A stretch of DNA of 64,000 nt from Candidatus Thorarchaeota archaeon MP8T_1 (GCA_002825465.1 PJER01000002.1:178306-242305); one strand, 5' to 3'; counted from the stretch's first letter, positions 50,745 to 60,269 are shown. The notes: generated from the sequence alone by a model not told the origin. Numbers and translations: made by a program.

Positions 50745-53004
50745 TCAAAAGTAGTTGATTTGCATCTCTTCGTTTTACTGGTGCAAGATATTGTGCTGGT
50801 ATTAGATTTTCAAACGCACGTTCGCAGAGTACTGAATATGCTTTTGGATCATATCTGGTAGAGTTGTCACATAGCTCAAGAGCTCGTACTCTACGCAACT
50901 GATTTCCCGCTTCGGCTTCGGTCATTACATACCTAACCTTTTGTCCTGCATGAAGTTCCTTTCCTGCTTTGACAAGCTGCTTTGCTACAATTGCCCCTCT
51001 GGATGTGGCTCTGTACTCATGTGGCTCACGTGTTAGAGTGTTGTTGAGAATGAGGTCTCGCAGGTCGACATCGCCATAATGAAGTCTTTCAATAAAACTC
51101 TGGCAGACTGCATATGCATCAGGTATTTGTTCCAAGAATCCTGACTTGTCATTTGCACGGGCAAGAACCTTGATCATTGCCATCTGGCAGTCGCCAACAA
51201 AGAGGCAGGTATCTCGGCGGCGAGTTTCGATTCCACGAGTCTTTATTCCACCATTCCGATATACTCCATAGTATCGATTCAACGGAGCTATTGATGGGTG
51301 AAGTCGAGATGATGGGATGACCATCCACTTGTATACTCCCTTTGGTGACATTGAGATGTCTACTTTCTTGGTCACTCGCCTACAGAACTCCTCGACGTTC
51401 TCATGAGAGATATCTCCCTGTAGCCATACAGAGTCAACAATTCCATGAATCATCTCAAGATTCATCTCTTCACCGACCTCCTGTGTTTGGAGCATGACCT
51501 CTCGAGCAAGGGCAGTTACTGCAGTATGTGCCTCAACTCTACCGAACTTCGCGTTCTTGAAACCAAGATATCCAAAACACGAGACCAGAACTCCCTTCAG
51601 AGTGTTCTGGATGAATTCGTACTTTGCTGCATCATTCCCCTCTTCTATCAGTCTCTTGAAACCCTTCCTTCTGTTGACCAACATCTCCAGTGACTTTGAC
51701 ACTATCCCCTGCCTACGTTTGCAAATCTTGAAAGAGAGTTCTGGAATCGGAATGCAGTATTCCTCATCATAGGGGCAATCTGTTCTAGTACAGATTGTTT
51801 CGGGACTGATGTTTCGAGTCACCATGAGTGTGGGGTACATCGAGGAGAAATCGCACTCTGCAACATTCTCGTAGATATCTGGCCTAGGTTGCAGTATCAG
51901 GCCGCCTCTATCTATAGCGGTTAGTTCATTGACAGATTTAAGGAACTCTGGATTCTTCTTGACTGGCGGGATTAGTATATCCATCTTGAATGCATTGTAG
52001 AATTGAACTGCAGCATTCACCGAACCAATTGTCATTCGCGAGACTCGTTGTGGTCTTCCGAGCGCGAGTCGACAGCTCTCAGCAACTCCCTCCAGACCCA
52101 CTGGTGAAAAGAAGTGCATCCCTGTCTTTCCTCTGTCTATATGCACCCTCCCATTCAGAATGACCTGAGTTCCTGATTTGTACACGATTCTGTTGTATTG
52201 CCAGAAGGACTGCGGTACTCCTTGTGTGACCCTGAGTGGCTTTCCATCTCGGGAGAGGATTATGTCCATTCCATTGGCCTTGGCTCGAATACTGAGGTAT
52301 CTGAAGAGCTTGTCATCTCCCCCTCTAGTAATTATCACATCAGGATCAATTCTATCAACGGTCTCCTGAAATTGTCTGAGAATCTCGCCCTCATCTTCAT
52401 CCTCGACACGAATGGTCTTTCCTCGGTTGTAGACATCTATGTGATGTATTCTGTCCTCCATCACAGGAAAGATTTGATCTGTATCGATAAGTACCTCAAA
52501 TTCCATCTCTTCAAATTGTGGAAGGCTATACTCAGGATTTTCTCGGTCATCAAGACACCTGATATCAATGACTTCATTGCCACGCAACTCGAACTCGATA
52601 TTTCCAAAGGCGAACAGCTCCTTTGCAATAAAGAGCTGCTGGACTGCATCGATATCTGTATGGAACACTATTGCTCCAGGGAGTTTCTCCAGATCGGCCG
52701 CGACCTCCTGTTGCGCATCTGGTGTTGTGAAGACCTCCAGTACTTGGGTCTTAACATCATCATAGACATTTGCGAACTTCTCCACAATCTTTGTATCAAC
52801 AATCTTGGGATGTTCGAGAACTGACCGAATAATGTTCGATTCGCTCCATTCTCTACTCCGAATCAAATCTGTACTGACGAATAACGAGGGGCTAAATCCA
52901 CGATAGGTGTACCCTCTGGTCTTTCCCCTGTGTTTGATCCACAGGGTCAATGCTTCATTTTCATAGTCAATATTTGCATCCAAGAGCCAGCCAGTCTCGT
53001 TCAT
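50734..53004 (-). CDS. Divergent family B DNA polymerase (PolB2-like), exonuclease motifs not recognisable
   Basis: A 756-residue family B polymerase. Motif A DFSSMYP (Asp385) and a motif B with Lys470 (LKGVLVSCFGYLG) are present. Motif C, normally YGDTDS, reads HGIVDS: the first Asp is Ile, while the second (Asp524), which holds metal, is kept. The N-terminal exonuclease region lacks the DxE motif and the later NxxxFD pattern. This resembles the archaeal PolB2 group that has been called inactivated. It starts inside the last codons of a 92-residue gene (ATGA overlap), so the two are translated together. Activity may be reduced, specialised or purely structural. Confidence 0.85.
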   Translation of the reverse strand: MNETGWLLDANIDYENEALTLWIKHRGKTRGYTYRGFSPSLFVSTDLIRSREWSESNIIRSVLEHPKIVDTKIVEKFANVYDDVKTQVLEVFTTPDAQQEVAADLEKLPGAIVFHTDIDAVQQLFIAKELFAFGNIEFELRGNEVIDIRCLDDRENPEYSLPQFEEMEFEVLIDTDQIFPVMEDRIHHIDVYNRGKTIRVEDEDEGEILRQFQETVDRIDPDVIITRGGDDKLFRYLSIRAKANGMDIILSRDGKPLRVTQGVPQSFWQYNRIVYKSGTQVILNGRVHIDRGKTGMHFFSPVGLEGVAESCRLALGRPQRVSRMTIGSVNAAVQFYNAFKMDILIPPVKKNPEFLKSVNELTAIDRGGLILQPRPDIYENVAECDFSSMYPTLMVTRNISPETICTRTDCPYDEEYCIPIPELSFKICKRRQGIVSKSLEMLVNRRKGFKRLIEEGNDAAKYEFIQNTLKGVLVSCFGYLGFKNAKFGRVEAHTAVTALAREVMLQTQEVGEEMNLEMIHGIVDSVWLQGDISHENVEEFCRRVTKKVDISMSPKGVYKWMVIPSSRLHPSIAPLNRYYGVYRNGGIKTRGIETRRRDTCLFVGDCQMAMIKVLARANDKSGFLEQIPDAYAVCQSFIERLHYGDVDLRDLILNNTLTREPHEYRATSRGAIVAKQLVKAGKELHAGQKVRYVMTEAEAGNQLRRVRALELCDNSTRYDPKAYSVLCERAFENLIPAQYLAPVKRRDANQLLLTTQ

Positions 53005-53279
53005 TCGGGAGTGGTCTCCTCGAGTCTTCGTTCCAATGACTCCACCCTCTTCGAAATCACATCAATCTCCCCCAGCATCTCCATAATTGCTGATAGTAGG
53101 ATCACCTCTACAATACGCGGGGTCACAATCATAGTCCCAGCATCTGCATTTCCCCTTGCAGAGTCAAATATGCGGTCGAAGTGTTCTCTCTGGGCTGGTC
53201 TCAATGTGCGCCGGAATTCCTTCCAGCGAGCCTCTTCAATTCTAACACCATCTCTGAAGGTACGGACTGTGCGTCCCAT
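53001..53279 (-). CDS. Small helical protein translationally coupled to the PolB2-like polymerase
   Basis: A 92-residue protein with an N-terminal MGRTVRTFRDGVR segment, a basic helix, then a long amphipathic helix ending ESLERRLEE that could be a coiled coil. From memory, haloarchaea encode a similar MGRTxPTxRD-type small protein next to a PolB2-like polymerase; I could not verify this here. The stop overlaps the polymerase start (ATGA), which strongly suggests a functional partnership, for instance as a clamp or accessory subunit. No catalytic motif. Confidence 0.75.
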   Translation of the reverse strand: MGRTVRTFRDGVRIEEARWKEFRRTLRPAQREHFDRIFDSARGNADAGTMIVTPRIVEVILLSAIMEMLGEIDVISKRVESLERRLEETTPE

Positions 53280-53426
53280 GATTGCATCCTCTTATTGGCA
53301 TGTCTGAACACCACTGTTCAGCCTACATACAGTATCCCTACTGATTGTGGGTTTTACTGGATAGGCCCATCCGTCCAATAGGACTCCTACGAGGCGGAGA
53401 GTCTCCCGAAAGTAAAATGCGGTAGT

Positions 53427-54617
53427 TTAGTAGATTAAGTCGGGTATAAAGTACACTCCATTGATGATTTCTGTCTTAATCTCCTCGATAACGTCTATTA
53501 CAGTCTGTGGAAGTGTTAGTAAATCTGTATTGATTTCGTACTCGAGACCTCCCTCCTCAAGACCATATTCTATCACTTTACCTTCCCATATTCCAAATAC
53601 TGCTTCATACATGAGATCATAGACAACAATGTCTATTCTTTTAATCATCGAAGTTAGACCAACTGTTGGAGGTTCTGGATGTTCGGGATCCACGCAGCCG
53701 AACCTCATCTGAGGATAATCTGCTCCAATTACCCAGAGAGGGTATGGATAAGTTACATTATCTGTTTTGGCGGCTTCAAATGCCCCAAGACCAGAGCGTT
53801 TCGCAGCAGTAAATATAATGTCTATACCTGCACTGTACATCTCTGAAGTCAATCTTTGTCCAAGAGTTATATTATACCAATCATCAGTATATTGTGCAGA
53901 ATAAGTGATATTCTTACTAGGACTTGTATAGGTTTCATTAACAAAACTGAGTCCCCAAAAATATCCTGCTGCATACCTATTAATGAAATAATCATCCATG
54001 CCCCCAAGGAATCCTACATTTCCAGTTTCAGTCATCAGACCCGCGAGTGCACCTATGAGAGCTGCTCCCTCATTCTCTCTGAAGTTTACTGTTGCAATAT
54101 TTGGTAAAACCATAGGGTCAATTGCAATACCCCACATATCTGGTGTTATGATTGCAAAATTTTGATTTGGATAATCCATGCCTACTTCAACTATGGCTTC
54201 TATCTGGTCAAATCCAACTCCTATGATGAGGTCATATGGTTCGATATATTCTGCATGTGCAGCAAATGCCCGATGATACTGCTCATAATCTTGTAGCTGG
54301 GTTGGTTCAACATATGTGAAGTTGATATTGTGAATTCTATGAGCCTCCGTTGCTCCAGTGAATGCGCCATCATTATGGCTCATATCCCCAAGACCTCCAA
54401 CGGTAAGAACAATGGCAACTTCATATGGATTGTGAACTGAAGTTGATGTGGGATAGGTTGTAGTATTATCAGTAGTTGTCTGTGAGGTCGTTGTTGTATT
54501 ATTTGTCCCTTCCCCTGAAGGATTCAACACAAAGAGGAAAACTCCAGTTCCTATCAGTATGATTCCAATAACAATTATTGTTGAGGTGATAAGAACCGCT
54601 CTACGATTTCCTAACAT
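53427..54617 (-). CDS. BMP/Med-family substrate-binding protein, membrane-tethered (copy 1)
   Basis: A 396-residue protein with an N-terminal transmembrane helix (residues 9-31), a Thr-rich linker (about 36-60) and a binding domain of the basic membrane protein/PnrA type. Typical segments: VALTVGG-like first strand (VLTVGGLGDMSHNDGAF), LIIGVGFDQIEAIVEVGMDYP, NVGFLGGMDDYF, DIIFTAAKRSGLGAFEAAK. Bacterial members bind nucleosides and feed ABC importers. No lipobox cysteine; the anchor is the N-terminal helix. It follows a paralogue at 54673 in the same direction. No permease or ATPase gene is adjacent. Confidence 0.87.
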   Translation of the reverse strand: MLGNRRAVLITSTIIVIGIILIGTGVFLFVLNPSGEGTNNTTTTSQTTTDNTTTYPTSTSVHNPYEVAIVLTVGGLGDMSHNDGAFTGATEAHRIHNINFTYVEPTQLQDYEQYHRAFAAHAEYIEPYDLIIGVGFDQIEAIVEVGMDYPNQNFAIITPDMWGIAIDPMVLPNIATVNFRENEGAALIGALAGLMTETGNVGFLGGMDDYFINRYAAGYFWGLSFVNETYTSPSKNITYSAQYTDDWYNITLGQRLTSEMYSAGIDIIFTAAKRSGLGAFEAAKTDNVTYPYPLWVIGADYPQMRFGCVDPEHPEPPTVGLTSMIKRIDIVVYDLMYEAVFGIWEGKVIEYGLEEGGLEYEINTDLLTLPQTVIDVIEEIKTEIINGVYFIPDLIY

Positions 54618-54672
54618 TTTCTAACTCCCGATAACAAGTTCTTACCTTGGTATCTTACAAAGATTCCGTTTT

Positions 54673-55881
54673 TTACCAGTAGTAATCCTGTGGTACCACA
54701 AATGTTCCATTTATGATTCCAGTTCTGATCATCTCTACTATCTCAATAACATCAGGTGGGAGTGTCAGAAGGTCTTCATTAACCTCGTAATCAAGACCAC
54801 CATTGGATAAATCGTAATATTTGACACCGCTACTGTAACTCCCTATTACTGCATCATACATGAGATCAAATGTTACGACATCAACTCTCTTCAACATCGA
54901 TGTTAGACCTACGGTAGGTGGTTCTGGATTATCCGGATTTGCACAGCCCAAATACATCTGTGGTGCATCGTATCCAATCACCCAGAGTGGATTATCGTAG
55001 CCGGTGGTTCCATTATTTTCTTTTGCAGAATCAAACGCTCCAAGACCTGAGCGTCCCGCAGCAGTAAAAATAATGTCCATACCCGCTCCATACATTCCAT
55101 CAGATAGAACTTTTCCACTAGCAATATCTGCCCAGTCACCGACATATTCCTCCGTGTGCCCAATGCTAACCCCGGGATTGACGTAATTGAAGTACGTATA
55201 ATTAGCTCCCCAGACATATCCTGCTCCAAACTTTCTGATGAGTGGAATATCCATACCCGCAAGAAATCCAATCTCTCCAGTCTGAGTTGTAAGACCAGCT
55301 ATTGCACCAACAAGGGCTGAACCCTCTTGCTCTGAGAATAACACTGAAGCAATGTTTGGGTATATCTCTGAATCAATGTACATATCGATAATCGCAAATT
55401 CCTGATTTGGATAATCTGTTGCAACTGCCATCACAGCATCTGCCTGATCAAATCCAATGCTGATGATTAGGTCGTAAGGTTCTGTGTATCCTGAATGTGC
55501 TGCATATCCTCTTATCATGGATTCATAATCTGAGATAGATGAAGGTTCAGAGTACGTGAAATTAATGTTGTAGATATTATGAGCCATTGCAGCTCCATAA
55601 AATGCGGCATCATTGAAGCTTTTATCTCCAAGTCCACCTGTTGCAAAGACAATTGCAATTTCATTCGGATTATTAGGTAGTGTTGGTGTCGTTGGAGTAG
55701 TTGTTTGTGTGGTCGTAGTAGTGGTTGTTGTCGTGGTTGTACCAGTGGTTGTCGTTCCATTTTCAACAGGATTGAATAAAGATAGAAAAACACCTGTGCC
55801 GATAAGAATGATTCCGATTACTAGAAGTGCAGAGAGCGGAATCAATATTCTATTCTGACTACTCAGTCTTATACCCTCCAT
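54673..55881 (-). CDS. BMP/Med-family substrate-binding protein, membrane-tethered (copy 2)
   Basis: A 402-residue paralogue of the neighbour at 53427, in the same order: N-terminal helix (about residues 11-33), Thr linker with a run of about twelve Thr, and the binding domain (ATGGLGDKSFNDAAFYGA, LIISIGFDQADAVMAVATDYP, GFLAGMDIPLIRKFGAGY, DIIFTAAGRSGLGAFDSAK). Probable nucleoside binding. The two genes are a tandem duplication that has diverged considerably. They lie immediately before the GTPase/coat-like locus on the other strand. Confidence 0.87.
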   Translation of the reverse strand: MEGIRLSSQNRILIPLSALLVIGIILIGTGVFLSLFNPVENGTTTTGTTTTTTTTTTTQTTTPTTPTLPNNPNEIAIVFATGGLGDKSFNDAAFYGAAMAHNIYNINFTYSEPSSISDYESMIRGYAAHSGYTEPYDLIISIGFDQADAVMAVATDYPNQEFAIIDMYIDSEIYPNIASVLFSEQEGSALVGAIAGLTTQTGEIGFLAGMDIPLIRKFGAGYVWGANYTYFNYVNPGVSIGHTEEYVGDWADIASGKVLSDGMYGAGMDIIFTAAGRSGLGAFDSAKENNGTTGYDNPLWVIGYDAPQMYLGCANPDNPEPPTVGLTSMLKRVDVVTFDLMYDAVIGSYSSGVKYYDLSNGGLDYEVNEDLLTLPPDVIEIVEMIRTGIINGTFVVPQDYYW

Positions 55882-56021
55882 ATTTCCTTACGATGATACC
55901 ACATAGAAGTTTTCTGCCTTTAAACTATCGCTCTATTCAATCGGCATAGACTCAAATACTGGAAAACTCAAATATCGGTCTAGTGTTCAGAGAGAGGACA
56001 CTAACTTCAGGTGGCAAAACG

Positions 56022-56588
56022 ATGGTCACTGCACTATTCAAAGTCGTATTGATGGGAGACGGAAGCGTCGGAAAGACCAGTCTCCGGCGAACCTACATGG
56101 GAGAAGGGTTCAGAGCTAATTACATGATCACTATCGGTGCAGACTTCGCTGTCAAGAAGATGCAACTTGAAGGTGGGCATGATGTCAGCATACAAATATG
56201 GGATCTGGCAGGTCAGGAGCATTTCAAGAGTGTTCGTTCTACCTTCTACAAAGGGGCTCAAGGAGCACTAGCAGTCTATTCTACTGTGGAGCGAGGTTCC
56301 TTTGAAAATCTCATGAACTGGGTTGATGAGTGCTGGACTAATGCTGGCAAGAAGATTCCAATAGTCCTCATTGCTAACAAGATTGACCTGAGAGAGCAGT
56401 TTAAGGACAATCCAGTGATGGCACAGACCATTGTGACCACAGAAGAAGGTAAAGCTCTAGCAAATAAGATTGCGAGCCAGGGGGTCATTACATCCTTCTT
56501 AGAAACAAGTGCCAAGACTGGAATAAATGTAGAGGCAGCTTTCTTAGAACTAGCTATCAAGATTCTTGAAGCAGGTGGATTGGCCTAA
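56022..56588 (+). CDS. Rab/Ras-like small GTPase 1
   Basis: About 188 residues from the ATG at 56022, which follows AGGTGG; the longer frame from GTG 55983 adds 13 non-homologous residues. G1 GDGSVGKT (12-19), effector Thr37 in TIGADF, G3 DLAGQ (61-65, catalytic Gln kept), G4 NKID (119-122) and G5 ETSAK. All switch elements are those of Rab/Ras proteins. The C-terminus ends EAGGLA with no cysteine, so no prenyl anchor as in eukaryotic Rabs. Convergent, two bases apart, with the HEAT/appendage gene. Confidence 0.93.
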   Translation: MVTALFKVVLMGDGSVGKTSLRRTYMGEGFRANYMITIGADFAVKKMQLEGGHDVSIQIWDLAGQEHFKSVRSTFYKGAQGALAVYSTVERGSFENLMNWVDECWTNAGKKIPIVLIANKIDLREQFKDNPVMAQTIVTTEEGKALANKIASQGVITSFLETSAKTGINVEAAFLELAIKILEAGGLA

Positions 56589-56590
56589 AA

Positions 56591-57817
56591 TCACTCCCCA
56601 TTCATATCCACTATATCGAGCACTCTCAAAATTGTTTCATAGATTTCACTGGCAGCTGAGTGAAGAATTTCATTATTATTCGAGAAGACATCTATCCGTG
56701 CTTTGGAGATACCATCTCCGATAGTTCCAGCAACAGTTAGGGTTGCAGCAAGAATGTTCTCTGTAAACGCACTTCGTCCTATTCCCGCAATGACACCCAT
56801 GAATGCATTTTCACGCTTCATTTTTTCATTTTGAAATATGTAGAGATTTTTCTTTTCTAAGATACTTTGAAGTGATTTGAAGACTTCGCTTGCTTCAGCA
56901 CCTACGGTATGCTCTCTATTCCATTGAGCCATATCCGACTTCATACGAATGAATTCATCTGCTCCTAATTCATATGGTGCAAATTGATTGAAGATAGACC
57001 TAATGAAGACGTTGCCTGCTTTTGCAGCTAGGTCTTCTCCTTTATCATCAACTAAACGAACTGAAGTAATTATCTCACCCTCGATACATTCACCTTGAAT
57101 CTTGAAACCAAATATTAGGGACCCTGACTCATCTGGTTCTATATCATCAATCAACTGAGTTAGTTCATCCATAGGTTTGAGACATTCATGTGGATATGCA
57201 AGGATGGACACACTAATCTCATGGATTGGACCAACACCTTCATTCTTGATTGTGATACCATATTCCAAAGTGTCTGGTGTTACAGTATAATCGTTGATGA
57301 CTAATACATCATCTGTTGTTCGAAGAGGTATTGCATCAGTTTCAAGAAGTATCTCCGTAGGATTTTCTCTTGAAGCTGGGATATAGGGACTATCTGGCGC
57401 CTCTTTTCCATACTTCTCTAGCCATTCAATTGCATATGCTACAGTTTCTCTAACATACTCTGTGTTGTCTCCAGTGTATTTCTCCAAAATTGGAATCGCA
57501 TCTAACCTTCTAGTATATGCAAGCATTCCTGCTGCCACTGTTCGAACACGAGCACTCTCATCATTGAGAGCGATGTCTAAAGCCTCGAAGGCATCTTCTC
57601 CCCATTCGCCCAATCTACAAACTGCAAGAAGTCGAATATCTTCATTACCAGTTAGTGCTGCATCCTTTGTTGCTTGGATGCTAGTGATTTGCTCTAACAT
57701 TTCCGTAATCTTGTCTTCAGAGGATTTTAGAACTTGTTTTACTGCTTTTCTGAGTCTGCGAAGAGACTCTCCACCCCCCAATGATCTTGCTATACTCCTT
57801 TCACTCTTCTTAGACAA
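56591..57817 (-). CDS. HEAT-repeat protein with adaptor/COP-appendage-like C-terminus
   Basis: A 408-residue protein. Residues 50-135 are HEAT repeats (IRLLAVCRLGEWG, VRTVAAGMLAYTRRLDAIPIL, YVRETVAYAIEWL). Residues about 160-275 are beta-rich, with ITIKNEGVGPIHEISVSIL and later paired strands, like an Ig-type sandwich. Residues about 276-408 alternate helices and strands ending in a helix, with MGVIAGIGRSAFTENILAATL, as in the platform subdomain of gamma-COP and adaptin appendages. A solenoid followed by sandwich and platform is the plan of eukaryotic coat adaptors. The match is by eye and fold-level only. Divergent from the WD40 gene, convergent with GTPase 1. Confidence 0.7.
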   Translation of the reverse strand: MSKKSERSIARSLGGGESLRRLRKAVKQVLKSSEDKITEMLEQITSIQATKDAALTGNEDIRLLAVCRLGEWGEDAFEALDIALNDESARVRTVAAGMLAYTRRLDAIPILEKYTGDNTEYVRETVAYAIEWLEKYGKEAPDSPYIPASRENPTEILLETDAIPLRTTDDVLVINDYTVTPDTLEYGITIKNEGVGPIHEISVSILAYPHECLKPMDELTQLIDDIEPDESGSLIFGFKIQGECIEGEIITSVRLVDDKGEDLAAKAGNVFIRSIFNQFAPYELGADEFIRMKSDMAQWNREHTVGAEASEVFKSLQSILEKKNLYIFQNEKMKRENAFMGVIAGIGRSAFTENILAATLTVAGTIGDGISKARIDVFSNNNEILHSAASEIYETILRVLDIVDMNGE

Positions 57818-57984
57818 TGGTTACCCTCCTGCAGTTCCCTCAATCTCAGACATTTAATCATTACTGTGATACTGATGAACCTAGTCGTCTAAAGCAAGGC
57901 ATAAGCATTGATGCCGTACTCACAACACTTTTACGCTTGATAAAAGTTTGACACACATCGAACTAGTCCTGTGAGTGAACCTAA

Positions 57985-59109
57985 ATGGAAGAACAAGAGC
58001 AGAACATCTTTTTGAAACCCACAATTCTCAAGGGGCTGGCTGAGCAAGGTGGGGATATTACACGTAGGTTTGCTATGAATCGAGTTGGTCGAATGTTTGC
58101 TGCTGCGCTTCAAGATAGAAGTATCCGACTCTACGCAGCAGAAGAAGCATACGAAATGCAGAATATGCAGGATGAATTCCTAAGCACATCTCTAGCATTC
58201 AGTCCGAAGGGCGATATTGTTGCTTCTGGAACTGTTGAACGAGTAGTAAAGCTCTGGGATATCAGGACTGGCGAATGTATTGGTACACTTGAAGGACACA
58301 CATATCCTGTCCTATCTCTATCTTTCTCCCCAGATGGCAATAAACTCGTATCTGGAAGTGGTGATACAACACTGATTATCTGGGATATTGAGAACCAAAC
58401 CAAAATCAGACAGATGAAGGGACATGGATTCTATGTTGTAGCGGTTGATTGGGACCCTAAAGGACATAGAATTGTATCTGGTTCAGTTGACGCAAATATC
58501 CGAGAATGGGACGCGAATACTGGTGAAGTGATTGCCAAGCATGATGAGCACAGAGCAGCAGTACGTGAGGTCAAGTTCAGTCCAGATGGATCCAAATTAG
58601 TTTCAGGTTCATCAGACCTTACAATGATTCTGTGGGACACAACTTTCAAACCAATGAAGTTAGAGAAAGTCATCCAGGGTCATGAGAGTGAAATACGCGC
58701 TCTTGGTTTCAGTTATGATGGCAAGTATCTAGCCTCTGGTTCAGGAGATAAGACACTCTACCTTTGGGACCTAGATTCTCTTCAGGTGAAAGGGCAAGCA
58801 TCAACAATGGGTGAGATTGATGGAATAGAATGGTACCCTAATCGCTATGCATTCATTACTGCTGATGGCACTGGGGCTATCATTCGATGGGAAGTTGAGG
58901 ACATGGGGGCAATGCTAGCTCCATTCCAAGAATTACTCACAGAGATTGAAGAAGCAAATGATCCGAGCCGGCGAGACGAGTTCGTTCAAAAGTTCAATAA
59001 TGTTTGTGCTCGATATGATCCAGAAACCTTGCAGACAAAGAATATGTTTTACATTGTTTGGCAATGTAAGCGAGCATTAGGATTACTAAAGGGTAGTGTC
59101 AGAGAATAA
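57985..59109 (+). CDS. WD40-repeat protein (seven-bladed beta-propeller)
   Basis: A 374-residue protein whose central 300 residues contain seven WD40-type repeats. Classical GH...WD spacing is seen in LEGHTYPVLSLSFSPDG with KLWDIRTG, MKGHGFYVVAVDWDPKG, QGHESEIRALGFSYDG and LYLWDLDSL. The first and last blades are weaker. A helical C-terminal extension of about 80 residues (from PFQELLTEIEEA) follows, suited to protein contacts. Propellers of this kind are scaffolds in coats, chaperones and signalling. It is divergent from the HEAT/appendage gene across a 168-base region and convergent with GTPase 2. Confidence 0.92.
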   Translation: MEEQEQNIFLKPTILKGLAEQGGDITRRFAMNRVGRMFAAALQDRSIRLYAAEEAYEMQNMQDEFLSTSLAFSPKGDIVASGTVERVVKLWDIRTGECIGTLEGHTYPVLSLSFSPDGNKLVSGSGDTTLIIWDIENQTKIRQMKGHGFYVVAVDWDPKGHRIVSGSVDANIREWDANTGEVIAKHDEHRAAVREVKFSPDGSKLVSGSSDLTMILWDTTFKPMKLEKVIQGHESEIRALGFSYDGKYLASGSGDKTLYLWDLDSLQVKGQASTMGEIDGIEWYPNRYAFITADGTGAIIRWEVEDMGAMLAPFQELLTEIEEANDPSRRDEFVQKFNNVCARYDPETLQTKNMFYIVWQCKRALGLLKGSVRE

Positions 59110-59114
59110 GGTTG

Positions 59115-59663
59115 CTAAAATACTGGTTCCTTAGCTGCAGATTTTGATTCTTCTATCATTTGCTTACAGAGTTCGATATAGGCTGCTTCTACATTTTCAC
59201 CAGTTAAGGCACTCGATTCCACATAGATGAAACCATGTTCCTTTGCATAACCCTCTCCGTCCTCAGTACTCACAGCTCTGCTCTCTTCAAGATCAATCTT
59301 ATTTGCTACAACAACGAGGGGTATTTTCTTGCCAACATTTGTGAAGGTTTCTTCCTTCCATCTATCAATATTCAGGAACGTTCTACGTCGTGTTACATCA
59401 TATAGTAAGAGACCACCCCTCGCCCCTCTGTAGAATCCCTGACGGACAAACTCGAAGCGTGGTTGACCTGCCAGATCCCAACACTGCAACGTCACATGCG
59501 TATCAATTTCAGGAATGATCAATCGCTTGACAGCGAAGTCTGCACCGATGGTCCGTTTGTAATCTGCATCGAAAAAGTCCTGAGTGAATCTAGTTGTCAT
59601 TGCTGTCTTTCCTACTGCACCGTCTCCAAGCATTACGATTTTGAAACGGTATTCAGCCGACAT
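59115..59663 (-). CDS. Rab/Ras-like small GTPase 2
   Basis: About 182 residues from the ATG at 59663 (AGGAG at 59673-59677; the GTG at 59669 is too close). G1 GDGAVGKT (13-20), RTIGADF switch I, G3 DLAGQ (63-67), G4 NKID, G5 ESSAL in place of ETSAK. Rab-type features include the YDVTRRRTF segment. No C-terminal cysteine. Convergent, six bases from the WD40 gene, and divergent from the Roadblock gene at 59797. Confidence 0.93.
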   Translation of the reverse strand: MSAEYRFKIVMLGDGAVGKTAMTTRFTQDFFDADYKRTIGADFAVKRLIIPEIDTHVTLQCWDLAGQPRFEFVRQGFYRGARGGLLLYDVTRRRTFLNIDRWKEETFTNVGKKIPLVVVANKIDLEESRAVSTEDGEGYAKEHGFIYVESSALTGENVEAAYIELCKQMIEESKSAAKEPVF

Positions 59664-59796
59664 ATACACTAGCTCCTAATCATCTTTGAGAGGTCAACAG
59701 CATTTAAATCTCTACTGTAGAGGGACACAACCTCATATGATTTAATAGGGAAACGCGCAATCTCAATAGTAGTCCAAATATCAATGGTGTATCTGT

Positions 59797-60180
59797 ATGG
59801 AACGACCCGACTATCGCCAATTACCCAAGATCTTGGAACAAATGAACAAGGACGGCGGATATTCTGCCTCTGTTCTAGCAAGGGGTAATGGGCTACTTAT
59901 CGCATCAGCGACAGCACCTACCACAAATCAAGATGTGGTAGCCGCAATGTGTGGAATGATTGGTGATGTGGCAGAGCGGGTTAGGAAAGAGCTCATGCTT
60001 GGGGATGTACGTGACATCAGTCTACGTTGTGCTCAAGGAAAGGCTGTATTCAAACGGGTTGGTGCTCGTGGAGATGATGTCCTTATTATCGGTGCTATCA
60101 TGCCTAAAAATGTACGATATCATTCTCGAGCCATTGGTAAAGCCACCACAAGGATTCGAACAATGATGGGATACAAATAG
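59797..60180 (+). CDS. Roadblock/LC7-domain protein
   Basis: A 127-residue single-domain protein. Helix-strand order and the GYSASVLARGNGLLIASAT start (first beta-hairpin), central VAAMCGMIGDVAERV helix and the long C-terminal helix of the Roadblock fold are visible. Roadblock proteins dimerise and control small GTPases (MglB with MglA, dynein light chain, Ragulator). A GTPase gene on each side makes a GTPase-regulator role likely. ATG start; promoter probably in the 133-base region shared with GTPase 2. Confidence 0.88.
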   Translation: MERPDYRQLPKILEQMNKDGGYSASVLARGNGLLIASATAPTTNQDVVAAMCGMIGDVAERVRKELMLGDVRDISLRCAQGKAVFKRVGARGDDVLIIGAIMPKNVRYHSRAIGKATTRIRTMMGYK

Positions 60181-60269
60181 CAAAATCAGCATCTTACACA
60201 TCCTCAAAACATTCAAGTGACTACTTTTGCATCAGACCATACCTTAACTCGACTCGAGGCGTTTGTAAT

